Origin: JBOZRQ01 sp050789255
Lineage (GTDB): Bacteria; Bacillota; Sulfobacillia; Symbiobacteriales; Symbiobacteriaceae
NCBI GenBank assembly: GCA_050789255.1
Contig: JBOZRQ010000032.1
Span: 1 to 40,793 of the forward strand
Direction: 5' to 3'
DNA: 40,793 nt
The position numbers and the translations under genes are program-made. Each line of letters begins with the position of its first letter. The stretch's first letter is position 1. The notes beneath the pieces are model-generated. The model did not search any database and was not told the origin of the DNA. It worked only from the letters and a program-made list of their open reading frames with translations. This document shows positions 8,902 through 18,571 of the stretch, piece after piece.

Positions 8902-8908
8902 AAGCAAG

Positions 8909-8935
8909 GGCCGGCTGCAACGCAAGCAGCCGGCC
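8909..8935. terminator. Bidirectional terminator between convergent genes
   Basis: A 10-bp perfect stem (8909-8918 with 8926-8935) has a 7-base loop and TTT on the plus side and CTT on the minus side. It lies between the ends of two convergent units, 7993-8901 and 8943-10061. Confidence 0.8.
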
Positions 8936-8942
8936 TTTAGAC

Positions 8943-10061
8943 TTATGCCTTATAGCTCTCCTGGTGGAGCGTGTACTTCGCCAGCAGCTCCGGGACCACC
9001 TCGTAGCCGATGCCCGGTGCGGTGGGGACCGCCAGCCAGCCCGGTGCAACCATGGACACGGCGGGGGCGACGATATCCTCGTGCCAGTACCTGTCGGAGG
9101 CCGATGTATCGCCCGGCAAGGTAAAGCCCGTCAGGCTGGTGATTGCGATGTTGGTCGCCCGGCCGACGCCGGCCTCTAGCATGCCGCCGCACCAGACGGG
9201 CACCCCCTGCGCCTCGCAGAGCTCAGCGATCGCCTTGGACTGGGCCAATCCGCCCACGCGCCCCTGCTTGATGTTGATGATCCGGCAGGCGCCTATGCTG
9301 AGCGCCTTGCGGGCATCTTCGACCGAGTGGATCGACTCGTCCAGGCAGATCGGGGTCTTCAGCTCCTTCTGGAGCAGCGCATGGTCGATGATGTCGTCAT
9401 AGGCGAGCGGCTGCTCGATCATCATCAGATTGTACTGGTCCAGCGCCTTCATCACCGGCAGGTCGTCCAGGGAGTAGGCCGAGTTGGCGTCCGCCATCAG
9501 GGGGATGTCGCCGAACCGATTGCGGATCCCCTCGATCAGCTGCACGTCCCAGCCGGGCTCGATCTTCACCTTGATCCGCTGGTAGCCCTGCGCCAGGAAG
9601 CCGCCGATCTGCTCCAGCGTCTGTTCGATCGTGGGCTGAATGCCAACGCTCACACCCACGGCGATGCGCTCCTTCGACCCGCCCAGGGCGCGGGCTAGGG
9701 GCAGCCCCTCGGCCTTGGACCACAGATCCCAGGCGGCGCACTCCAGTGCCGCCTTGGCCATCTGATGGCCACGCACTTGCTTAAAGAGCGGGAAGACGTC
9801 GATGGGGTGCGACCAGTCTGCCTCCAGGAGCCAGGGGATCAGGAACTTCTCCATGGTGGGCCAGGCGGTGTCCACGGTCTCCGAGCAGTAGAACGGGGTG
9901 GCGTCCATGACGCCCTCGCCGTAGCCGACCAGTCCGCCGGCATGGAGCTCCACCATGATGAAGTCCTTGTGGTAGTCAACCCCGAACGAGGTCTTGAACG
10001 GCGCCTTCAGGGTCATGCGCATCTTGCGCAGTACGACTCGTTCAACCTTCATGACCGTCAT
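8943..10061 (-). CDS. Enolase-superfamily N-succinylamino acid racemase / MenC-like
   Basis: This 372-residue enzyme belongs to the OSBS/N-acylamino acid racemase branch of the enolase superfamily. Visible catalytic residues are the KxK pair K164/K166, metal ligands D191, E216 and D241, and the second base K265. Members can act as o-succinylbenzoate synthase (MenC), as racemase, or both. Two context facts favour racemase: the gene overlaps a GNAT acyltransferase gene by 4 bp in an amino-acid transporter operon, and mqnA/mqnC elsewhere in the window show that menaquinone is made by the futalosine route. It is the last gene of the operon. Confidence 0.9.
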   Translation of the reverse strand: MTVMKVERVVLRKMRMTLKAPFKTSFGVDYHKDFIMVELHAGGLVGYGEGVMDATPFYCSETVDTAWPTMEKFLIPWLLEADWSHPIDVFPLFKQVRGHQMAKAALECAAWDLWSKAEGLPLARALGGSKERIAVGVSVGIQPTIEQTLEQIGGFLAQGYQRIKVKIEPGWDVQLIEGIRNRFGDIPLMADANSAYSLDDLPVMKALDQYNLMMIEQPLAYDDIIDHALLQKELKTPICLDESIHSVEDARKALSIGACRIINIKQGRVGGLAQSKAIAELCEAQGVPVWCGGMLEAGVGRATNIAITSLTGFTLPGDTSASDRYWHEDIVAPAVSMVAPGWLAVPTAPGIGYEVVPELLAKYTLHQESYKA

Positions 10062-10854
10062 GCCCCCAGTATGGTGGAAAGATCAGCTCGTTCAAGCAAG
10101 TAGCCTGGCTGTGTGCGGTAGAACTGGGTCACCACGTATCCCTGGCCAAGGTAATGGCTGAGCGCCGCCGCGGTGGCCTCCCGCCAGCGGCGGGCGGCCA
10201 CCGGATCGCTCTGGCGAAGCGACTGAAAGTCAGCCGGAACGGGCAACAGCAGCCGCTCCTCGGCCCGGGTCAGGTCGGCCCTGCTGCCGTCAGGAGCGAC
10301 CACCGCGGGGGCTGGCGGGGGCAAGGCGCCCCGGTCCGGCGCCCTGCCGGATAGTCGGGCCAGGACCCGCGGGCTGCCCAGATGCCACTCGGCCACGAAC
10401 CGGTCCGAGGCCAGGCCGGCGTTCAGCTGATCATCCATATCGCCGTAGTAGTTGGGCTCGAACTGCTGCACCACGCAGCCCAGCTTGGCCACGTTGAGCC
10501 ACGCGTTGGGCGCCAACAGCGGGTCGTAGGTCCAGGTCATCAGCTCGTAGCCCAGCTCCAAAGCGACCTCCCGCTGCGCCAGCTTCAGCCGCTCGCCCAG
10601 GCCGTGGTGCCGGTAGTCCGGCAGCACCCCGGCCACGTGGGAGCAAAGCAGGGGCCGCCGGTCACGGAGGCCGGCAAAGCCATAGCAGATGCCGACCAGG
10701 CGATCCCCGTCGTAGGCGCCCATCGCCACGCCGCCGTTCTTGACCATGGTCAGCAGGCCCGGGACATGAATGCCCGGATCCCCTGGCCAAATGGCCTCCT
10801 CCATTGCGTGCAGCGCCTCCAGATCAGCGAGCTTCGTCAGGCGGCGGATCTCGA

Positions 10855-10858
<4 letters not shown>
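10058..10858 (-). CDS. GNAT-family acyltransferase, likely D-amino-acid N-succinyltransferase
   Basis: The 266-residue protein has an N-terminal GNAT domain. The acyl-CoA-binding region is VAGVLPDYRHHGLGERL (about 75-92), with a following helix KLAQREVALELG. It resembles the COG3375 group. In Geobacillus a member of this group is encoded beside N-succinylamino acid racemase and succinylates D-amino acids. Both gene ends overlap their neighbours as ATGA, giving tight coupling to the ATPase and racemase genes. The succinyl-CoA specificity is inferred from this context, not from the sequence itself. Confidence 0.8.
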
Positions 10859-11624
<766 letters not shown>

Positions 11625-11628
<4 letters not shown>

Positions 11629-12287
11629 GCTTCGTACACCCCCACCTTCCGCTCCAGGTAGCCCGCGAGCACCGTGAAGAGCGAGGTCATGATCAGGTAG
11701 AAGATGGCCGCAGCCACGAAGCCCCTCATCGCCTGGTAGGTGGATGCGTTGATCAACTGTGCGGTACGCATCAGATCCACCATCGCAATGGAAGACACGA
11801 GCGATGAGTCCTTCAACATGGCGATGAACTCGTTGGACATGGGGGGGAGCAGCCGCTTATAGGTCTGGGGCAGAATCACTCGCCGCATCGCCTGAGAATA
11901 CGACATGCCCAGCGAGCGCGCAGCCTCCATTTGACCCCGGTCGATCGACTCGATGCCCGCACGGACAATCTCAGTAATATAGGCGCCGGCGTTGATCGAG
12001 AGGCCCAGGACGGCAGCGGTGCCCGGCTTCAGGCGAATCCCAAGGTCGGCCAGACCGTTGTACCAGATCAGCAGTTGGACCAGCAGCGGGGTTCCGCGGA
12101 AGACCCAGGTATAAAACGAAGCGAAGTGCCGCAGGCCGGGGACCCGCGCCACCTTAATGACAGCAAAAATAACACCGAGTATGGACCCAAAGAAAATCGA
12201 GGCTGCCGTCAGCTCAATCGTGAGCAGCGATCCGGTCAGGTACCGCGGCAGATACTTTAGCACGTAGTCCGTAAAGAACTCGACCAA
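11625..12287 (-). CDS. glnP: Polar amino acid ABC transporter permease (GlnP/HisM type)
   Basis: The 220-residue integral membrane protein has the HisM-family pattern: an N-terminal helix, the GTPLLVQL segment (about 84-91) and the EAA loop EAARSLGMSYSQAMRRVILPQ (141 onward) that contacts the ATPase. Helices fill the rest. It lies 70 bp after the substrate-binding protein gene, with a strong hairpin between them, and overlaps the ATPase gene. Confidence 0.93.
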
Positions 12288-12322
12288 GGCGGCACCACCC
12301 CCTTGTCACATTTGATGTAGAA

Positions 12323-12349
12323 GGGGCAACGGGTTCGGCCCGTTGCCCC
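12323..12349 (-). terminator. Intercistronic hairpin between binding protein and permease
   Basis: An 11-bp perfect stem (12323-12333 with 12339-12349) with a TTCGG-type loop sits after the binding protein stop. There is no real T-run, only CTTCT. Such hairpins often protect the 5' message and raise the ratio of binding protein to permease. Confidence 0.6.
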
Positions 12350-12357
12350 AAGCGCGA

Positions 12358-13143
12358 CTACTTGCCGAACCACTTGGCCTTGGTCTTCTCCATGGTGCCG
12401 TCCTTGGTCATGTCGGCCAGCGCCTTGTTGACAGCCTCGCGGAGCTGGTTATCCTCCTTGCGGATGGCGCCGCCCACGGGCAGCGGATCGATCTCGGCGC
12501 CGACAACCTCGCCGAGGTTGGGGTTCTGCACCAGGTAGTACTTGCCGACCGGGGTATCGGCGATGGTGGCGTCGGCCCGGCCGTTGGCGACCTCCTGCAT
12601 GGCCATCGGGAAGGTGTCGAACTCCTTGACCGTGGCGCCCTTAACCGCCTTGGCAGCCTCGGCGTTGGTGGTGCCGATCTGAACGGCGATGGTCTTGCCC
12701 TCGAGGTCCTTCAGGGTGTTGAGCTTCTTGGGGTTGCCCTTGGCTACCATCATCACCTGGCCCATCTGGTGGTAGGCATCGGTGAAGTTGACTTCCTTCT
12801 TGCGCTCATCGGTGATGTTCATGGAGCTGACGATCATGTCGCACTGCTTGGACTTCAGGGAGGCGATGATGCCGTCCCAGGCGGTCGGCTTCCACTCGCT
12901 CTTCACGCCCAGCTTCTCAGCGACAACCGCCATCATGTCGACGTCGAACCCAACCAGGTTGCCCTTCTCATCGTGGAACTCCATGGGGGCGTAGGCATCG
13001 TCGACGCAAATGACCAGCTTGCCGGCCTTCTTCACGCGGTCCAGGGAACCGTCGCCGCCGCCGGACGATGAGCTGCTGCAGGCGGTCAGCACGGACATGG
13101 CCAGAAGCAGGATTACCGCGACCAAAGCGGAACTCTTCTTCAT
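12358..13143 (-). CDS. Amino acid ABC transporter substrate-binding lipoprotein
   Basis: The 261-residue protein has a lysine-start signal peptide with lipobox LTAC (C22) and a serine/glycine linker, so it is anchored to the outer face of the membrane. The mature part is a type II periplasmic binding domain of the polar amino acid family, with the signature GFDVDMMAVVAEKLGVK (about 64-80). Start ATG 13143 has AGAGGAGGG upstream. First gene of the five-gene transporter/racemase operon. Confidence 0.93.
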   Translation of the reverse strand: MKKSSALVAVILLLAMSVLTACSSSSSGGGDGSLDRVKKAGKLVICVDDAYAPMEFHDEKGNLVGFDVDMMAVVAEKLGVKSEWKPTAWDGIIASLKSKQCDMIVSSMNITDERKKEVNFTDAYHQMGQVMMVAKGNPKKLNTLKDLEGKTIAVQIGTTNAEAAKAVKGATVKEFDTFPMAMQEVANGRADATIADTPVGKYYLVQNPNLGEVVGAEIDPLPVGGAIRKEDNQLREAVNKALADMTKDGTMEKTKAKWFGK

Positions 13144-13167
13144 ACGTAGGGCCCTCCTCTGGAGTAT

Positions 13168-13206
13168 CTCTATAGTTGAAACTGTAGGAACACAAAGACA
13201 GTTACG
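13168..13206 (-). promoter_or_regulatory. Candidate promoter/operator of the amino acid operon
   Basis: Upstream of the binding-protein gene the minus strand has a TATAGA -10-like box near 13168-13173 and an inverted repeat AACTGT...ACAGTT (about 13182-13205) around the likely -35 position. The repeat could be a regulator site. Spacing to a -35 box is shorter than ideal, so this is a weak call. Confidence 0.3.
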
Positions 13207-13296
13207 CTACGATTCTACGCTTTGGCGCGATTACCTGCTAATTATATATCCACTTACATGAATGTCCAGAGGTGGATTAAGAGAGGACGTGATGAA

Positions 13297-14028
13297 TTGA
13301 GCACACCCCCGGTTTTGCCTGACGAATCGCCCGCTCGCCTTAGGAATGTGGTCTATACAACCCTCAGGACCGTTGGGCTGATCGCCCTGATCGCGGCCAT
13401 TTCAGCTGCGTCAGCCTATGCAGTTTTTGAATGGCGTATTAAATCGGAGCAGCAGGGCACCGCTGAACAGGTAGCGGCGCTTCGTGGCGAGTTGCGCCAG
13501 CAGCAGTCCGATCTGGCTGCCAAGGTCGACCGGGTGGAGAAGGCGGCGGAGTCCGCCCGCATCCTCATGAATCAGAATGGCGAGGTGACCAGCCTCGAGG
13601 CTCGCCTGAAGGAGATCGACACCCTCAAGCTTGAGGTGCAGAAGGCCCGTGAGGATATGGAGACCAAACTCCAAACGGTAGAGAAGTCCGTGGTGGAGCA
13701 GGTCGCTAAACAGGGGAAAGAGACCGCCCAGGCGCTCTCCCAGGAGATGCGGTGGAAGAGCCTCCTGATCAAGGCGCAGGGCGAGGTGCTCCTGGCGCAA
13801 ATCCACTGGACCGAGGGGAACCGGGGCCTCGCCAAGGATGAGTTGTCCATTGCCGCCACCAGCCTTCTGAAGGCGCTGGAGGCCGCCCCTGAGGCGAACA
13901 AGGCGGCGCTGAAGCAGGTGGCGGACCTGGCCGAGCAGGCGAAGGCCTCCCTCATCCTGGAGCAGTCCTCCTCCCGGGACTCACTGAACCTGCTCTGGCA
14001 CCGGGTCAGCGAGCTGCTAGCGAACTAA
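13297..14028 (+). CDS. Single-pass membrane protein with long coiled coil
   Basis: The 243-residue product has one transmembrane helix (about residues 23-45), then an acidic/basic coiled-coil region (about 50-135) rich in heptads, and a helical C-terminal domain. No known family was recognised; a scaffold role at the membrane is possible but unproven. The start chosen is TTG at 13297 because AGGACGTGAT (9 of 10 to the anti-Shine-Dalgarno consensus) lies just upstream. The alternative ATG at 13258 has no ribosome site and lies in AT-rich promoter-like DNA. Confidence 0.7.
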   Translation: MSTPPVLPDESPARLRNVVYTTLRTVGLIALIAAISAASAYAVFEWRIKSEQQGTAEQVAALRGELRQQQSDLAAKVDRVEKAAESARILMNQNGEVTSLEARLKEIDTLKLEVQKAREDMETKLQTVEKSVVEQVAKQGKETAQALSQEMRWKSLLIKAQGEVLLAQIHWTEGNRGLAKDELSIAATSLLKALEAAPEANKAALKQVADLAEQAKASLILEQSSSRDSLNLLWHRVSELLAN

Positions 14029-14069
14029 GTCCCCGCCACGACCGGCTCGGCGGGCTATCACATGGAAAA

Positions 14070-14100
14070 GCCCCCCTCACCGGAGTCCGGCGAGGGGGGC
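14070..14100. terminator. Bidirectional terminator hairpin
   Basis: The arms GCCCCCCTC and GAGGGGGGC with an inner CCGG/CCGG helix form a strong stem between two convergent genes. It is preceded by AAAA and followed by CTTCG. Confidence 0.75.
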
Positions 14101-14108
14101 CTTCGTAT

Positions 14109-14354
14109 CTAGGCGTCTTCAGATTCAGGGTCGACCTTGGAGGCGATCAGCTCGGCTGCCAGGTCCGCCAGGTCGGGCGGAACCCTGAGCAGCAGCTCGC
14201 CAATGGCGGATTGACCGAAGAACATGGGCAGGGCCTTTTGTCCGGTGGCCTCCACATAGACCGGGATATTGCTGGTGTTCAGCAACCCCCGCACCACCTC
14301 AGCTTCGACGTGACTCCCCGTGCGGTATACAACCTCCCAGTTCGCCTTATCCAT
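14109..14354 (-). CDS. DUF2007-type small protein
   Basis: The 81-residue protein has the pattern of the putative signal-transducing (DUF2007) family: W-x-V-V-Y-R-T near the N-terminus, then EAEVVRGLLNTSNIPVYV and a C-terminal LLRVPPDLADLAAELI. Such proteins are about 70-90 residues with a ferredoxin-like fold, and their function is unknown. It lies 22 bp downstream of the GrdB-like gene, on the same strand. Confidence 0.8.
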   Translation of the reverse strand: MDKANWEVVYRTGSHVEAEVVRGLLNTSNIPVYVEATGQKALPMFFGQSAIGELLLRVPPDLADLAAELIASKVDPESEDA

Positions 14355-14376
14355 GCCGACCCCTCCTCGTACGGGT

Positions 14377-15084
14377 TTAGCGGCCGCTCCAGCTATACGA
14401 AAGCTCGGCGATCAGCCCCGGTCCCTCGAACTGCCAGGCGGCGTCAAAGACCTCGCGCAACAGATGCTGGTGCTTGCCGGCGTTACCGGGGTTCCCCAGC
14501 GGCGAGCCGGCGGGATGCTTGACCAGGACCGCCCGGGGCGCCTTCACCCGCTCCAGGACCTCCCGGTTGGTGCCCAGGACAATGGTCGGGACCCCGGCCA
14601 GTTCGATGGCCCGGGCGATCAGGACGGCCGTCTGGTGGTCGACCGCGCTGGTTGCTACCAGAAGCGCCACCTCGACGCCCATGCGCTTCATGCGGTAAGC
14701 CACGCTGGGGGCGTAGTTGGCCAGCAGTCCGTTCAGGTCGCTCACAGGGCCGGTGAAGCTGTAAACGAACGGGGCGATGGCACCGAGGTAGCCCGAGAGC
14801 GAAAGCTCCTGCAGCCGCTCCAGGGGGAAGACCACGTTGATGTCCTCCCGGGCGTACTGCTGGTCGTAGTCGGCGGCGCCCAGTTCCAGGTCATCGGCTG
14901 CTACTACGGACGGGAACTCCCGGAATGCCGGTTCGCCAGCTGCGTACGGCTGATGCAGACCCTTCTTAAGGAAGACGCCGCCGGTGGAGACCAGGCCCAC
15001 CTTGGCCCGGTCGGGGCCCACGTGCCACGGCGCCCAGGGAATGAACTCGGTTTCAAGCTTTGCTACGGAGTCGTGCCATTCCAC
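14377..15084 (-). CDS. GrdB/PrdB-like reductase homolog lacking the redox site
   Basis: The 235-residue protein matches the glycine/sarcosine/betaine/D-proline reductase selenoprotein B group, with conserved blocks VGLVSTGGVFLK (29-40), INVVFPLERLQEL (82-94) and a C-terminal PRAVLVKHPAGSPLG-type segment. In active members a Sec or Cys lies in an LLTPV-(U/C)-P-L-C-H context. Here the equivalent is LLVATSAVDH, with S146 and D149 in place of both redox residues. No UGA is present. Start GTG 15084 has GGGAGAGGAG upstream; an alternative longer frame begins at 15123 but overlaps cca. Function of this redox-free version is unknown. Confidence 0.7.
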   Translation of the reverse strand: MEWHDSVAKLETEFIPWAPWHVGPDRAKVGLVSTGGVFLKKGLHQPYAAGEPAFREFPSVVAADDLELGAADYDQQYAREDINVVFPLERLQELSLSGYLGAIAPFVYSFTGPVSDLNGLLANYAPSVAYRMKRMGVEVALLVATSAVDHQTAVLIARAIELAGVPTIVLGTNREVLERVKAPRAVLVKHPAGSPLGNPGNAGKHQHLLREVFDAAWQFEGPGLIAELSYSWSGR

Positions 15085-15103
15085 GCTGGAGATGCTCCTC
15101 TCC

Positions 15104-16483
15104 CTAACCTTCGGTCTCATCATACCACAGGCCGGAAACTTCAGCCAACCGTGCCAGCAGCCGGTCCCGTTGGTTGAGCTCGGGCTCCTCGGTCACCTCG
15201 TCCAGGAGGCGCTGCAGCACCCTCCGCACGTACGGCCCGGGCGGGCGCCCGAAGGCCGCCACCACGTCGTCGCCGCTTATGGCCAGGTCGGTAACCTTCA
15301 GGGCGGCATCCGAAGCCAGGAGCTGGTCCAGCCGCTGAAGCAGGGCGACGGTCTCCTGGCTCAGGTCGCCCTCCCGGGTGCCCGACGCCAACCGGTCGGC
15401 ACGGCGCACCTGAATCAGGTCGTGCATGTGTTCCAGCCCGATGCGCCGGACCATGCGCCGCAAGGCCCGGTCGTTCACCTCGCCGTCGAAGTGCATGTCC
15501 ATGTGGTATCGCACCAGGTGGACGACCCGCCCGCGGGTCTGCTGGTCGAACTTCAGGCGTTCCAGCAGGGCCTCGGCGATTTGAGCGCTGACCAGTTCAT
15601 GCTGGTAGAAGTGCCGGTGGCCCCCCTCGTCCGTGCTGACAGTGCGGGGCTTACCCGTGTCGTGAAGGAGGGCGGCAAGGCGCAGCACCAGGTCCGGCGG
15701 GACCGCCGCCAGCGCCAGCAGGCTGTGCTCCCAAACCGGGTAGGCGTGGTACTGGTTCTGCTCTACCCCCACCATCTCCAGCAGCTCGGGGGCGAACTGG
15801 GCAAGCAGGCCCGACTCCCGCAGGCGCTCCATGGCCCAGGCCGGGCGCGGGGAGGTCAGCATGCGCCCGAACTCCGCCCCGATCCGCTCCGGGGCTATGT
15901 CAGCCAGGGAAGCGCTTGGGAGGGCGGCCGACAGGCCCGGGTCCAACTCCATCTCAAACTGGGCCGCCATACGGATCGCACGGAGCGCCCGGACCGGGTC
16001 CTCCGCAAGGCGGGCGCTGGGGTCCACGCAGGCCCGCACGACACCCCGGGCGAGGTCCGCCTGGCCGCCCAGCGGGTCGTGCAGCGTGCAGTCGATGCCC
16101 AGTGCCATGGCGTTCATGGTGAAGTCACGCCTGGCGAGGTCTGCCGCCAGATTGGACCCACGGTACGGGGTCACCTCGTAGGGCTCACCGCCCAAGGGAA
16201 TCAGCACGGTCCCCGTGGTCCGGGCGGCTCCGATGCGGCGCCCCTCGGGAAACAGCGCCTGAATCTCATCTGCGCTGGCGCTGGTGACTATGTCCCAGTC
16301 CTTGGGCGCCCGGCTCAGCAGCAGGTCCCGCACGCAGCCCCCAACCAGCCCCGCCTCATGGCCGGCGTCGGCCAGGGTCGCCAGAATCTGCTGGGCCTCG
16401 GGAGGGAGGGCGCGCTCCAGCCGCCGGGGCAGCGCAAGGCGCCCGGCCCAGAGCTTCATGCGGCGGAGAAGCACAGGCCTCAC
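15104..16483 (-). CDS. cca: CCA tRNA nucleotidyltransferase with HD domain
   Basis: The 459-residue enzyme adds or repairs the 3' CCA of tRNAs. The class II nucleotidyltransferase motif GGCVRDLLL (48-56) is followed by the metal-binding DWD (62-64), the RRDFTMNAM segment and the tRNA-binding domain (AEDPVRALRAIRMAAQF). A C-terminal HD phosphohydrolase domain has ALLHDTGK. GTG start; it overlaps the HAD gene stop as GTGA. Poly(A) polymerase PcnB is the nearest alternative, but the neighbourhood does not decide. Confidence 0.92.
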   Translation of the reverse strand: MRPVLLRRMKLWAGRLALPRRLERALPPEAQQILATLADAGHEAGLVGGCVRDLLLSRAPKDWDIVTSASADEIQALFPEGRRIGAARTTGTVLIPLGGEPYEVTPYRGSNLAADLARRDFTMNAMALGIDCTLHDPLGGQADLARGVVRACVDPSARLAEDPVRALRAIRMAAQFEMELDPGLSAALPSASLADIAPERIGAEFGRMLTSPRPAWAMERLRESGLLAQFAPELLEMVGVEQNQYHAYPVWEHSLLALAAVPPDLVLRLAALLHDTGKPRTVSTDEGGHRHFYQHELVSAQIAEALLERLKFDQQTRGRVVHLVRYHMDMHFDGEVNDRALRRMVRRIGLEHMHDLIQVRRADRLASGTREGDLSQETVALLQRLDQLLASDAALKVTDLAISGDDVVAAFGRPPGPYVRRVLQRLLDEVTEEPELNQRDRLLARLAEVSGLWYDETEG

Positions 16484-17316
16484 CCCTTCAGGATCTTTGC
16501 GATCGCCTCAGCCGGCGTGGCAACCAGGTCGGCGGCCTTCTGCAGCGCGGGATGCCCCGTGGGCATGGCCACGCCCAGTCCGGCGTACTTGATCATCCCC
16601 AGGTCCATGGGCGCGTCGCCAAAGGCAGCGACCTCCTCGGGCTTGATGCCGCGGGCCCGGCAGTATTCCGCCAGGACCAGGCCCTTGTCCACCTCCGCAT
16701 GCCAGACGTGGAGTACGGTCTCCCCGGCGATGCGGTCCGTCAGGTCGAACTGGCTGCCCGGCAAGCCCCCCGGGAAGCGCTGCATCACCTGCCGCACCGC
16801 TTTGTCACCATACACCGCAGCCATGATCGGCGGCACTGCGCAGGGCGCCAGGTCTGGGACGATCTCGGTGTAGGGGTTCCACTCGGCCCAGTTGGTGAAA
16901 TCATCCGCCTGGCAGGTGGCAAAGGCGGTGTCCGCGGCCACCAGGTTACGAGCGGGCAGGTCGCCGTCGGCCACAGCTTGGTCCGTTCCCATGCAAGCGG
17001 TAACCGCGAGGCCTTCCGCCACGGCGTACTCCCGCAGTGCAGTCCAGGCTTCCGGGACCAGAGACCGGTACCTGTGGATCCGCCCGGTGCCGTCGGCCAG
17101 AACGAGGGCGCCCAGGTAGCAGATCGCCGGCCCGGTCATCTCCATCTCCCGGTAGAACTTCTCTGTCGAGCGCCAGGAGCGCCCGGTCACGATGACAGTC
17201 TCGATGCCGGCCGCCCTGGCCAGGTTTACAGCCAGGCGATTCTCCTCCGGCAACTCAGAGTCGCGGTTAAGCAGCGTACCATCCAGATCTAGTGCCAAAA
17301 GTTTAATGTTGCTCAT
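16480..17316 (-). CDS. Cof-type HAD-superfamily phosphatase
   Basis: The 278-residue enzyme is a Cof/YbiV-type HAD hydrolase. Motif I DLDGT is at residues 9-13, motif II V-T-G-R follows, and motif IV GDAPMDLGMI lies near the C-terminus, with a C2 cap between. The phosphorylated substrate is unknown. The ORF extends to 17613, but the N-terminus MSNIKLLALDLDGTLL fixes the ATG at 17316. There is no ribosome site; a -10 box lies 7 bases upstream, so translation may be leaderless. Confidence 0.85.
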   Translation of the reverse strand: MSNIKLLALDLDGTLLNRDSELPEENRLAVNLARAAGIETVIVTGRSWRSTEKFYREMEMTGPAICYLGALVLADGTGRIHRYRSLVPEAWTALREYAVAEGLAVTACMGTDQAVADGDLPARNLVAADTAFATCQADDFTNWAEWNPYTEIVPDLAPCAVPPIMAAVYGDKAVRQVMQRFPGGLPGSQFDLTDRIAGETVLHVWHAEVDKGLVLAEYCRARGIKPEEVAAFGDAPMDLGMIKYAGLGVAMPTGHPALQKAADLVATPAEAIAKILKG

Positions 17317-17323
17317 GCTACGT

Positions 17324-17353
17324 ATTGTAGCAGAAACCGGAGCCAGCGGTGAA
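17324..17353 (-). promoter_or_regulatory. Promoter giving a leaderless HAD transcript
   Basis: On the minus strand TTCACC (17353-17348) and TACAAT (17329-17324) are separated by 18 bases. The expected start point is at or one base before the ATG at 17316, leaving no room for a ribosome site. It lies between the C45-like gene and the HAD gene. Confidence 0.5.
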
Positions 17354-17359
17354 TCGAAG

Positions 17360-18319
17360 TCAACCCCGGTAGGTGATGGTAAAGTCCTGATCTTCCACCC
17401 CCGGGTGGAGGCACACCTCGTGCCCCGGCCAGGCGTAGCGGGCCTCTCGTGCCGTCGCGTCAAACTCCACCGAGTACAGTGTTCCAAACAGCTTGTCATA
17501 CTGGGTCTGATAGAGCGGCGGTCGCAGGAGGTCCGGAAGCGTGAGGGCGCCGGCCGCCTGCTGCATGAACGCCAGCCGCTCGGCGGTCCGGACGAACCGC
17601 CCCATCTCCTCATGCTCGATCCGCTCCTGGTGGTTGGTCACGCAGGCGCCCTCTGGCGCCAGAACGGCGCCCCGGTCCGGGGAGGTGAAGACCACGGCAG
17701 CCTCTCCCGACTGATCGAGCAGCGCATAGTTTTGTGCCAGCCGGTGGGGAACCCGCTGGAGCGCTCTGACCGCCTCAGCAACTGTCGAGCAGGTCTTCAG
17801 CAGGTAGCGAACCAGAACGGGTACAGCGAAGCCGCCCCCCTGGCAGAATCGCCCGCCGAAGGTGATCGCCACCGCCAAACCACGGTCGTTCAGCCCGTCC
17901 ATGTAGCCCCATCCAGCTTCGGCGCTGCCCAGGATCCACCCACCTCCGGGCAAGGTCTCGGCCCGAAGTACGGCCGAGAATTCCTCTGGCCCCAGGTCGT
18001 AATTGCGAAGTAAGGTGGCCCCACCCTCCCGGCGGCTGACCGCCACGCTGCACCCCGAAAAGAACGGGCGCAGGTTGTACATGGAGAGTGCGCCGGGCGC
18101 CCAGTCCACGCCGGGCATCGCCCGAACCAGGATATCGAAATCCGGCACCAACTCTGGCATTTGGCGCTCCAGCACGTCCCGCTCTTCGACGGCTTGGCGT
18201 CGCTCCACCACAAATCCATCGATCCCGGGGAAGTCGCCCAAAACATGCTCACGCCAGGCCACCGGGTCATGGGTTATCTGGGGCATCCGCTTGACTAGAA
18301 ACCGCTTCTGATACGCCAA
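17360..18319 (-). CDS. C45-like autoproteolytic acyltransferase/hydrolase (Ntn fold)
   Basis: The 319-residue protein matches the acyl-CoA:6-aminopenicillanate acyltransferase-like linear amide hydrolases. In these proteins autocleavage exposes a catalytic cysteine. Here C90 (FFSGCSVAV) is followed by GGATLLRNYDLGPEE (98-112), with D and N conserved for the oxyanion/nucleophile site; the later YMDGLNDRGLAVAITFGG block is also typical. The substrate could be a bile salt, penicillin or peptide amide and is not decided. Start is TTG 18319, with AGGAGGG upstream. Confidence 0.82.
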   Translation of the reverse strand: MAYQKRFLVKRMPQITHDPVAWREHVLGDFPGIDGFVVERRQAVEERDVLERQMPELVPDFDILVRAMPGVDWAPGALSMYNLRPFFSGCSVAVSRREGGATLLRNYDLGPEEFSAVLRAETLPGGGWILGSAEAGWGYMDGLNDRGLAVAITFGGRFCQGGGFAVPVLVRYLLKTCSTVAEAVRALQRVPHRLAQNYALLDQSGEAAVVFTSPDRGAVLAPEGACVTNHQERIEHEEMGRFVRTAERLAFMQQAAGALTLPDLLRPPLYQTQYDKLFGTLYSVEFDATAREARYAWPGHEVCLHPGVEDQDFTITYRG

Positions 18320-18540
18320 GGTTCGATCCCTCCTGTTGGGATCAGCTTACCGCAGCCGGTATGACACAGAGTGTCAGGGGAAGGCTTGGTTGGCGTGGTA
18401 GTGTCGGGCGTGGGCGCAGAACATCGGGCAGCCCCTGTTGTCTTGTCACTTAGAACCCGGTCACGTAATTTTGTTACACCGAGAAACCGTGGCAGGTGTA
18501 TCAAATCTACGTGAAGACACGAAAACCCCTCAAAAACAGG

Positions 18541-18571
18541 CAACCGCCCCCACGAAGGAGGCGGTTTTGAC
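18541..18571 (-). terminator. Terminator after mqnC
   Basis: A CCGCC-containing stem with a short loop (about 18550-18568) is followed on the minus strand by TTTTT. It lies just downstream of the mqnC stop. The remaining intergenic DNA (18320-18540) holds no convincing gene. Confidence 0.65.

Noticed and set aside
14377..15123. In-frame UGA selenocysteine in the GrdB-like gene
   Set aside because: The codons at the aligned redox positions are serine (AGC) and aspartate (GAC); no TGA is present in the frame.
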